Shown piece by piece: positions 58,401-64,000 of a stretch of 64,000 bases of DNA (position 1 is its first letter; each line of letters opens with the position of its first letter). The notes beneath the pieces were generated by a model. The model searched no databases. It was not told where the DNA came from and saw only the letters and a program-made list of their open reading frames with translations. Both the position numbers and the translations under genes were made by a program. Source of the DNA: Pelagerythrobacter aerophilus (GTDB lineage: Bacteria; Pseudomonadota; Alphaproteobacteria; Sphingomonadales; Sphingomonadaceae); assembly GCF_003581645.1 (NCBI RefSeq), contig NZ_QXFK01000018.1, positions 124,001 to 188,000 of the forward strand. The letters are read 5' to 3'.

Positions 58401-58689
58401 CGATGTTGCCGGTCGCGCCTGCCGCGGCCGCAATGCCGGTCGCGCCGTTGGCATTGGTGATCTTGATCTCGCCTTCGTTGGTGACCCCGTGGTTGCTGTC
58501 CATCGTCACCGCGGTGCCGCTGCTGACGACGACGGAGCCATTCTTGTCGATGCGGATCGAGTCGGGCGAACCGCTCTTGATCGTCGAAGTCCGCACCGGC
58601 TGAGTGCGGTCGTCGGAAATCACGGTCTGGGCGGAAAGCGGCGTGGCAAGTGCGGCGATCGCAGTCGTCGCAAGCAGGTAGCGGTGCAT
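55486..58689 (-). CDS. Autotransporter with repetitive beta-helix passenger
   Basis: This 1067-residue protein has a signal peptide (YLLATTAIAALATPLSA), a passenger to about residue 790 and a C-terminal autotransporter barrel (about 800-1067) ending in Phe (RGTIRMGF). The passenger has repeated NSGTI-type turns (IVNSGTITI, LSNSGKIVV, IANSGTIGA, IRNSGTIGA, IRNSGTIKA) and Gly/Asp turns (FGAGDDVF, FGGGADTM, FGGGADVL), typical of beta-helices. Two acidic calcium-loop-like inserts lie at 111-121 and 271-291. The ATG at 58689 has GGAGG. It lies 75 bp after the TonB receptor gene, probably in the same operon. Confidence 0.92.
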   Translation of the reverse strand: MHRYLLATTAIAALATPLSAQTVISDDRTQPVRTSTIKSGSPDSIRIDKNGSVVVSSGTAVTMDSNHGVTNEGEIKITNANGATGIAAAAGATGNIVNSGTITIDETYTPEDIDKDGDLDGPFAVGTGRAGIRTLGAHTGDLSNSGKIVVEGNDSAGIALGGPLTGDFTHNGETSVLGSNSVAVSAQDITGDVRLAGKVIAQGEGAVGARFAGDVDGAMVVQGQVSSTGYRYPTPPSDASKLDADDKLQGGSALVIEGNVTGGIVLAAAPKDADKDDADEDKDGIPDANEGTAAVVSAGAAPAMVIGAADRDIAIGAVAGSGNNFGVIVEGAITGDGVYAGVDGNGLVIGGRGGAVSIAGGIANSGTIGAKSVDASATALRIGADATVPEIRNSGTIGASSGKTEDSVATAVVIDEGANVATIRNSGTIKAAVSGKDGTATAILDRSGGVELVENSGAISAGGADEDSDRNVAIDLTANATGATVRQTAVASGKDAPSIKGDVRFGAGDDVFEIADGTVSGNVTFGAGSNELALSGDAKQTGTVTFGGGADTMSLAGSSVFDGTADFGGGADVLTLAGSARFSGTLTNAGNLAVTVSGGVLDLSRPTSIGSLEVGSGAILNVTLDKDAGEGTLIDVAGTATFDEDSKLRFRLADIDSAEGRYVVLTAGDLQVGDELTGDNTLLPFMYKATIDADETANELAVEIGRKTTTELGLNRSQASAYDAILDALGEDDEIADVFLNITDENAFRDTVTLMLPDHAGGAFEGVSLGTRTMARFLTDPQGPIEPSSKIHLIFDAGGWGSNKDEGDTAAYDQSGLGFAAGAEIATGLGRFGGTITYLWNRHDIGDTSSVHSGTYELAAHWVGKWGGLQTFARAGIGMVNFEGTRYFDATVGEDTISRDVEREWDGTVTSFMGGASFEGGGQFFFFRPSVVVDYVRLKEDGYTDTGGGAGLNLTVAERTSDEFAVNGGLTLGVDLKGMRARDTSWFRVEGEGGWREILGGGLGDTTAQFEGGDPFTLQAEQSVNGWYARLRAIGGDEAFTISGEAGAEERHDDVGFTLRGTIRMGF

Positions 58690-58764
58690 GAGTCCTCCGG
58701 TCCTTTGTTGACCAGCAGGACGGAGCCGTCACACGCCAACCTTGGGGTCGGCGCAAAAAAATCG

Positions 58765-61119
58765 TTAGAACGCGAAATCGAGCCCGAGACGGAAGGTTCG
58801 TGGGCGCAGCGGTGTGATCTGCTCGCGCCCGATCTCGAACGGAGTGCCCAGCGCGAAGCGGTTGCCTTCGGTGTCGAAGATGTTGGTCACGCTGAACGTC
58901 AGCCCCATCCGTTCGCGCCCGACGCGCGCGGTCAGGCCGCTGTCGAGGTAATCACCCTGCGGATCGCCAAGCTCGGGTCCGATTCCGAGGCGCGATTCGC
59001 CGACGTAGCGTGCCCACCCTCGCGCAGTGAGGACGAGATCGCGGCCGATCGCACGTTGGTAGTCGAACCCCGCTCGCGCGTTGACGTTGGCGATGTTCGG
59101 CACCTGGCCGATCCTGGTGAATAGAAAATTGCGCGGGCTCTCGATCCGGCTGCGATTCCACGAGAACCCCGCCTCGAGGCGCAGGTCGGGCGTCATCGCC
59201 ACACCGCCGGAGAAGCTCGCCGTCCAGACCTGTCCGTCGCCGATGTTGGCGGTAGTCGGCAGTCCGAAAGGATCGATGAAATCGGCCTGGATGTCGCGCC
59301 AGCGGGTGAACGACAGGCTGCCGGAAAGATCGAATGGCCCCGCCCCGGGCCGGCCATGCCTCGCACCGATCTCCAGCGTGGCTGTCCGGTCGCTGCGGAA
59401 GCGGCGGACGAACTCGCCATCGATCGCGAGCCCGCCGGGCCGGAAACCCTCCTGATACTTGATGTAGAGCGCGGTCTCGGAAAGGAGGTTCGCAGTGACC
59501 GAGGCGGAGGGCAGGAACACCGTTTCGTGCCGCTGCGCCGTCACTTCGGAGCGGGCGAGCGCGATCATCGGATTGACGTCCTCGCCCGCGCCCCCGAGCT
59601 CCGATCGCGTGACGCGACCCCCGGCGGTCGCCACCAGCCCATCGCGCAGGCGGTAGCTCGCCTCCCCATAGAGCGTCGCTTCGTCTACCCCGTTGCGCAC
59701 GCCGGTGCTGGCGCGCATGACTTCCGCCGCATCGAAGCTGCGCGTCAGGCGTGTGCGGTTGTGCGTGAAGCTCGCGCCAACCACCCAGCCGAAGCGGTCC
59801 TCCATCGGCTGCCACAGCCGCGTTTCGTTGGCGATCATCTGCGAATCGTTGTTCTGGATGAACACGCGCGTGGGTTCGTCGGGCTCGGTCGCGTCGTATC
59901 GCTCCTGCAGCTCCTGATCGACCACGCCGGTAGACGACCGGAAGCGGATCGCGCCGAAGTGGCCGCTGACGACGAGCTGGCCGTGCAGGTAGTCGGCGTC
60001 GAACCCTTCGATCACGCGCGCGGACCGCGTCAATGGCGGGCCGTTGCGGTCGGCGTACTGGCTGTCCTCGCCGTCGATCCGCTGAGCGAGCCCGATCACG
60101 TCGACGGTCCAGCCACTGCCCAAGTCGGCGCGGGCAAAGGCACGCCCACCGTAGATACGCGTGCGGTTGACATCGTCGCGCCCGAGCAGCGGCTTGTCGA
60201 TATAACCGCCCTGGCTCTCGGCATCGACGACCAGTCGCAGCGTCGCCGCCTCGCCCGCGAGCGGCAGGTTCATCACCGCCCCCGCATCGGCCCCGAGCGC
60301 CCCGTGGGTGGTCGCCGAGCCGCCGAAACTGGCGGAAGCAGACACGACGCCGGGCTCGGGCACATTGGGCACGAGCCGGATGATCCCACCGAGCGATCCC
60401 GCCCCGTAGAGCGTGCCTTGCGGCCCCTCCAGCACCTCGACTTTCTCCATGTCGGACAGGCGGAGATCGGGATCGGGCGAGTTGTAGCTCAGCCGCAGGT
60501 CGCCGAAATACTGCCCGACGGTCGCCTGCGTGGGCCCGGTGAAGCTCGAATCCGCGATGCCGCGGATGAACAGCTTGTTGCGTCCGCTGCCGAGGTAGGT
60601 GGAGGTCACGCTGGCGACCTGGTTGGCGATACGCTCGCTGCCCCCGGGACCGCCGAACGCCAGATCGTCGCCCTGGATGATCGTGATCTGCCCGGCGTAG
60701 TCGCGCAAGCGCACATCGCGTTTACTGGCGGAGACCACAATGGGCGGACCCACGGCGGGCGGCGGGGGTGCCGGCGCTTCGGCGTGTTGTGACTGACGGC
60801 GAGAGGTTTGCTTACGCGCCTGAGGCTGTTTCTCGGCGACCAGTCGCCAGCCCATCGCACCCGCGCTGACTGGCCGTGCGCCGAGCGCGCGGGCAAGCCG
60901 ATGGACCGCCTCACGCGTAGTGAAAGTCCCCCGGATCGCCGGCACCCGGCGGGCGGCCAGCTCGGGGTCGGAGATGACGATGCTGGTGCCGGTCTGCCGC
61001 GCGATCGCGGCTGCTGCTTCACCGCCGCGCCCGGCCGGTACGTTCACCCGCACTTCCTCCGCCTGCGCGGGGACCGCGGCCACCAGGGCAATCAGGGCTA
61101 TCGGCAGGGGTGCGCGCAT
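58765..61119 (-). CDS. TonB-dependent receptor with STN signalling domain
   Basis: This 784-residue FecA-type transducer has a signal peptide (PIALIALVAAVPAQA) and an STN domain at about 22-95 (VRVNVPAGRGGEAAAAIARQTGTSIVIS), which contacts FecR. A Pro/Gln-rich linker leads to the TonB region and plug (IVVSASKRDVRLRDYAGQITI, LFIRGIADSSF, DMEKVEVLEGPQGTLYGAGSLGGIIRLVP), and the barrel ends RLGLDFAF. It starts two bases after the fecR-like stop. The ligand is unknown; the barrel is not clearly siderophore-type. Confidence 0.93.
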   Translation of the reverse strand: MRAPLPIALIALVAAVPAQAEEVRVNVPAGRGGEAAAAIARQTGTSIVISDPELAARRVPAIRGTFTTREAVHRLARALGARPVSAGAMGWRLVAEKQPQARKQTSRRQSQHAEAPAPPPPAVGPPIVVSASKRDVRLRDYAGQITIIQGDDLAFGGPGGSERIANQVASVTSTYLGSGRNKLFIRGIADSSFTGPTQATVGQYFGDLRLSYNSPDPDLRLSDMEKVEVLEGPQGTLYGAGSLGGIIRLVPNVPEPGVVSASASFGGSATTHGALGADAGAVMNLPLAGEAATLRLVVDAESQGGYIDKPLLGRDDVNRTRIYGGRAFARADLGSGWTVDVIGLAQRIDGEDSQYADRNGPPLTRSARVIEGFDADYLHGQLVVSGHFGAIRFRSSTGVVDQELQERYDATEPDEPTRVFIQNNDSQMIANETRLWQPMEDRFGWVVGASFTHNRTRLTRSFDAAEVMRASTGVRNGVDEATLYGEASYRLRDGLVATAGGRVTRSELGGAGEDVNPMIALARSEVTAQRHETVFLPSASVTANLLSETALYIKYQEGFRPGGLAIDGEFVRRFRSDRTATLEIGARHGRPGAGPFDLSGSLSFTRWRDIQADFIDPFGLPTTANIGDGQVWTASFSGGVAMTPDLRLEAGFSWNRSRIESPRNFLFTRIGQVPNIANVNARAGFDYQRAIGRDLVLTARGWARYVGESRLGIGPELGDPQGDYLDSGLTARVGRERMGLTFSVTNIFDTEGNRFALGTPFEIGREQITPLRPRTFRLGLDFAF

Positions 61120-61121
61120 CG

Positions 61122-62039
61122 TCAGGGTCGGTCGATGATCCAGCTATCTCCTTCGCGGCGCACGGCGACGCCGAACAGCGGGCCGATGGCCTGCGGATTC
61201 TGCTCTACCGGCGCCAGGGCGACGCTGCCCGTCACGCGCCGTTCCGCAACCGCGGGAGCGGCGGAGAACGCAATGCCGGTGCTGCTTGAAAGCTCATGCG
61301 CGATCTCCCCCAGCGTCGCATCGTCGAAGGTGAGCCGGCCATCGCGCCATTCGCCGATTCGCGCAACCGGCGCGGTCCCGAGACGATAGGCGTCGCTGCC
61401 GTCGGTAACGCTCAGTGTATCGCCCGGCTCCAGCCGCGCGAGCTTGCGCTCGGGGTTCACCAGAACCACGCCTTCAGACACTGCCACACTTGTGACAGTG
61501 TCGGCGCGCACGACATCGAACACCGTACCGGCATCGACCAGCGTCTGCTCGCCGACCCTGACGACGAACGGGTCCGCCTCGTGGTGCCGCACGCTGAAAA
61601 GCGCCCTGCCCCGTTCCAGCGTCGCGACGCGCGGGTCGTCACGGTCGAGCACGATCCGCGCTCCGCCCCCGAGTGTGACGTCGCTGCCATCCGCGAGCGC
61701 CACCGTGCGCGTCTCGCCCGCTGCCGTCGCGACGACATAGCTCGCATCTCGCAACTGAATGAAGCTGAGCATTACCACCAGCACGATGCACGCCGCCAGC
61801 GCCAGCCAGCGCCAGCCGCCACGAGCGGGCGCTTCTGAGGGAACGTCGTCGTTGGCCGGCGCGACGAAGCCATCCTCGGCCGCATCCATCACCGCGGCCA
61901 CCGCACGATCGTATTCGCGCGCATGCGCCGGATCGGCTTCGAGCCAGGCGGTGAATGCGTCCCAATCCTCGAACGAGGGATCTCCCGTTCGCACGGCCCA
62001 GGCAATTGCTTCGTCGGTCATCCGTTCATCTTGCCTCAT
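61122..62039 (-). CDS. FecR-family anti-sigma/sensor protein
   Basis: This 305-residue inner-membrane protein relays receptor occupancy to the sigma factor. An N-terminal cytoplasmic DUF4880-like part (AIAWAVRTGDPSFEDWDAFTAWLEADPAHAREYD) precedes one membrane helix near 78-94 (WLALAACIVLVVMLSFI). A periplasmic FecR domain follows (VVATAAGETRTVALADGSDVTL, ALFSVRHHEADPFVV, VDAGTVFDVV), and a C-terminal STN-like region ends it (EIAHELSSSTGIAF). The ATG at 62039 follows GAAGAGGG. It lies between the sigma factor and receptor genes. Confidence 0.92.
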   Translation of the reverse strand: MRQDERMTDEAIAWAVRTGDPSFEDWDAFTAWLEADPAHAREYDRAVAAVMDAAEDGFVAPANDDVPSEAPARGGWRWLALAACIVLVVMLSFIQLRDASYVVATAAGETRTVALADGSDVTLGGGARIVLDRDDPRVATLERGRALFSVRHHEADPFVVRVGEQTLVDAGTVFDVVRADTVTSVAVSEGVVLVNPERKLARLEPGDTLSVTDGSDAYRLGTAPVARIGEWRDGRLTFDDATLGEIAHELSSSTGIAFSAAPAVAERRVTGSVALAPVEQNPQAIGPLFGVAVRREGDSWIIDRP

Positions 62040-62078
62040 CGGGGGCCCTCTTCGCCAAAGAAGACGGAGCCGAGCGTC

Positions 62079-62603
62079 TCAAGCCTCATCGATCCGCTCC
62101 TTCACCTCGAGGATGGCGCGGTAGGCACGGCGCAAATCACTCTCGACCGTGCTCAGGCTGACACCGAATTCCTCCGCGACCTGCCGCTGCTGGACACCGT
62201 CGATGCGGTGGCGGTGGAAGATCGCGGCGGGCCGTGGACCGAGAGCGTCGAGCGCCTCAGCCACCAGACGCGCATGGTCGCGGGCGATCAGCACACGTTC
62301 GCCCGAAGGTGCGTCCGACACGCCCGGCACCGTCGCGGCCGCCTCGCTCCAATCCTTGTCGCGCCGGCGCGCCTGGCGTTCGGACCGATAACGGTCGATC
62401 ATCAGTAGGTCGGCGGTGCGGTAGAGATAGGCCATCGGCGCGGCGACTGGGCCCACCGCCGCGGTAGTAATCTTGAGCCAGACTTCGTGCAGCAGGTCTT
62501 CTGCGGCATCGCCTGCGCCGCGCGCGCGCAGGAAACGCAGCAGCCGCTCGCGGTTCGCGAGGAAGGCGGCTTCGAGACCGTTGGGCGCGCGGTTGCTGGA
62601 CAC
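62079..62603 (-). CDS. ECF sigma factor, FecI-like
   Basis: About 174 residues. Region 2 is visible (FLANRERLLRFLRARGAGDAAEDLLHEVWLK ... YLYRTADLLMIDRYRSERQARRR), as is region 4 (ALGPRPAAIFHRHRIDGVQQRQVAEEFGVSLSTVESDLRRAYRAI). It should direct transcription of the receptor locus when FecR releases it. I took GTG at 62603 as start because similarity begins there; the frame runs open to 62639. No clear ribosome site is seen, so the start is uncertain. FecR follows after 39 bp. Confidence 0.88.
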   Translation of the reverse strand: MSSNRAPNGLEAAFLANRERLLRFLRARGAGDAAEDLLHEVWLKITTAAVGPVAAPMAYLYRTADLLMIDRYRSERQARRRDKDWSEAAATVPGVSDAPSGERVLIARDHARLVAEALDALGPRPAAIFHRHRIDGVQQRQVAEEFGVSLSTVESDLRRAYRAILEVKERIDEA

Positions 62604-62637
62604 GGACAAAACCAATGACGGCCGCGCGCGATAAGTC

Positions 62638-62677
62638 AAAATCCGCGTCGGGGAAACAAAATCCGCGTGGGGGAAGG
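62638..62677. promoter_or_regulatory. Two tandem 20-bp repeats upstream of the sigma factor gene
   Basis: AAAATCCGCGTCGGGGAAAC (62638-62657) is directly followed by AAAATCCGCGTGGGGGAAGG (62658-62677), 16 of 20 bases identical. They lie just in front of the ECF sigma start. On the minus strand they read CGCGGATTTTG twice. They could be a sigma/regulator binding site or an autoregulated ECF promoter. Confidence 0.5.
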
Positions 62678-62735
62678 TGTGCGTCCACGCACGCCAGCTC
62701 CGGGAGGGGGCTCTCGCCGACGATTCGACCTACGC

Positions 62736-62763
62736 TTGTAGTGTTTCAAAAAACGGGTATGCT
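62736..62763 (+). promoter_or_regulatory. Candidate sigma-70-type promoter of the acyl-CoA dehydrogenase gene
   Basis: TTGTAG (62736-62741) and TATGCT (62758-62763) are 16 bp apart, 45 bp before the ATG of the next gene, in a locally AT-richer patch (TTTCAAAAAA). Confidence 0.4.
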
Positions 62764-62807
62764 GATTCGCAACAGACCCCAAAGGGGCGGCGACAACGGG
62801 AAGAGCG

Positions 62808-64000
62808 ATGGCCTGGGATTTCGAAACCGAGACCGAGTTTCAGGAGAAACTCGACTGGATGGAAGAGTTCGTCCGGGAAAAGGTCGAACCTCTGGGAATG
62901 CTCGGCATCCACCCCTACGACGTGAAAAATCCGCGACGCAACGAGCTTGTCCGCCCGCTGCAGGCGGAGGTCAAGGCGAAAGGCCTGTGGGCCTGTCATC
63001 TCGGACCGGAGCTTGGCGGACAAGGCTATGGCCAGGTCAAGCTCGGCCTGATGAACGAGATTCTGGGCGGCGCGAACTTTGCGCCGATCGTGTTCGGCTG
63101 CCAGGCTCCCGACACCGGCAATGCGGAGATCATTGCGCATTATGGAACTCCGGAACAGAAGGAGCGGTATCTCCGACCACTGCTCGAGAACGAGATCGTT
63201 TCGGCCTTCTCGATGACCGAGCCGCAGGGCGGCTCCGATCCGACCAACTTCGTCACGCGCGCCGAGCTCGACGGCAATCACTGGAAGATCAACGGCGAGA
63301 AGTGGTTCTCGACCAACGGCAAGTGGGCGGACTTCCTGATCGTCATGGCGGTGACCGACCCCGAGGCACCACGGCATGAGCGGATGAGCATGTTCATTGT
63401 GCCCGTCGACACGCCCGGCGTCGAAATCGTCCGCAACGTGGGCGTTTACGGCCAGCAGGACGGTTCGGAGAGCTACATCCGCTACACCGACGTTCGTGTC
63501 CCCGCCGATCATCTGCTCGGTGAGCGCGGCGGCGCCTTCGCGATCTCGCAGACGCGCCTCGGCGGCGGGCGGGTGCACCATGCCATGCGCACGGTCGGCA
63601 ATTGCCGACGCCTGCTCGACATGATGAGCCGGCGGGCGGTTAGCCGCAAGACGCGCACCGGAACGATCGCCGACTATCAGGCGGTCCAGATGCAAATCGC
63701 CGACAGCTACATCGAGCTCGAACAGTTCAAGCTGTTCGTGCTCAAGACCGCCTGGATGATCGACAAGTATCAGGATTACCGCAAAGTCCGGAAGGACATC
63801 GCGGCAATCAAGGCGCTGATGCCCAAGGTCTATCATGACATCGCCGCGCGCTGCGTCCACATCCACGGCTCGCTCGGCGTGTCGAACGAGATGCCATTCG
63901 TCGGCAGTCTCGTCGCCTCGATGGTTATGGGCATCGCCGACGGCCCGACCGAGGTTCACAAGGTCACGGTCGCGAAGCAGCATCTGCGCCAGTACCGCGA
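62808..64000 (+). CDS. Acyl-CoA dehydrogenase (3' end outside window)
   Basis: The reading frame from ATG at 62808 (GGGAAGAG upstream) stays open to the window end, giving about 397 residues without a stop. It shows acyl-CoA dehydrogenase blocks: MEEFVREKVEPLGML, GLWACHLGPELGGQGYGQ, SAFSMTEPQGGSDPTNFVTRAE, KWFSTNGKWADFLIVM, VYGQQDGSESYIRYTDVRVP, TRLGGGRVHHAMRTVG and HGSLGVSNEMPFVGS. The length and HHAMRTVG block resemble the ACAD10/11-like group acting on longer or branched acyl-CoAs. The substrate is undefined. It is divergent from the sigma factor gene. Confidence 0.93.
   Translation, partial: MAWDFETETEFQEKLDWMEEFVREKVEPLGMLGIHPYDVKNPRRNELVRPLQAEVKAKGLWACHLGPELGGQGYGQVKLGLMNEILGGANFAPIVFGCQAPDTGNAEIIAHYGTPEQKERYLRPLLENEIVSAFSMTEPQGGSDPTNFVTRAELDGNHWKINGEKWFSTNGKWADFLIVMAVTDPEAPRHERMSMFIVPVDTPGVEIVRNVGVYGQQDGSESYIRYTDVRVPADHLLGERGGAFAISQTRLGGGRVHHAMRTVGNCRRLLDMMSRRAVSRKTRTGTIADYQAVQMQIADSYIELEQFKLFVLKTAWMIDKYQDYRKVRKDIAAIKALMPKVYHDIAARCVHIHGSLGVSNEMPFVGSLVASMVMGIADGPTEVHKVTVAKQHLRQYR

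Overview
The window is 64 kb of high-GC, densely packed chromosome from an alphaproteobacterium, most likely of the order Sphingomonadales (Erythrobacteraceae/Sphingomonadaceae type). Four things support this: a circularly permuted two-piece tmRNA gene, the pairing of hemC-hemD with a mitofilin-like gene, a FecI/FecR/TonB-receptor signalling locus, and TonB receptors of the sphingomonad kind. Many neighbouring genes share ATGA, GTGA, TTGA or TAATG stop/start overlaps. I found no transposase, integrase, CRISPR array, prophage, rRNA or tRNA.

Layout. 0-5 kb: the end of pdxA, then rsmA, an OmpA-family protein and malate synthase G (glcB). 5-9 kb: an arginine succinyltransferase cluster (M20 hydrolase-astA-astB) and a small membrane protein. 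9.2-9.6 kb: permuted ssrA on the minus strand, encoding the tag ANDNEALALAA. 9.7-14 kb: mscL, a lemA-TPM-TPM-Nudix-SDR run, and pspC with a tiny membrane protein. 14-19.4 kb: recF, then a GDSL esterase divergent from a YbbA/YbbP-type ABC pair. 19.5-23 kb: a large TonB receptor and a DUF805 protein. 23-29 kb: typA, a membrane protein, putP, an extensin-like lipoprotein and a degenerate FixJ-type regulator. 29-33 kb: a four-gene operon of permuted ATP-grasp, alpha-E, transglutaminase-like protein and Anbu-type proteasome-like peptidase. 33-42 kb: a hydrolase, a DUF3617 lipoprotein, uvrB, an S10 carboxypeptidase, dsbD and a UbiH-type hydroxylase. 42-50.5 kb: mitofilin-hemD-hemC divergent from tsaD-gpsA-flippase, then OmpA, HhH and receiver proteins. 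50.6-53.5 kb: glutaryl-CoA dehydrogenase-maiA-fahA, the distal steps of tyrosine and lysine/tryptophan catabolism. 53.5-62.6 kb: a MASE1-PAS-GGDEF protein, then a minus-strand locus of ECF sigma factor, FecR, STN-TonB receptor and giant autotransporter. 62.8-64 kb: an acyl-CoA dehydrogenase cut by the window end.

The most system-like regions are the Anbu/ATP-grasp/alpha-E/transglutaminase operon and the sigma/FecR/receptor/autotransporter locus. The first is a known but poorly understood conserved cluster. The second looks like a surface-signalling relay with an autotransporter as its last gene. A third lead is the M20 hydrolase overlapping astA, which may stand in for AstE. Most of the rest is ordinary chromosomal housekeeping content.
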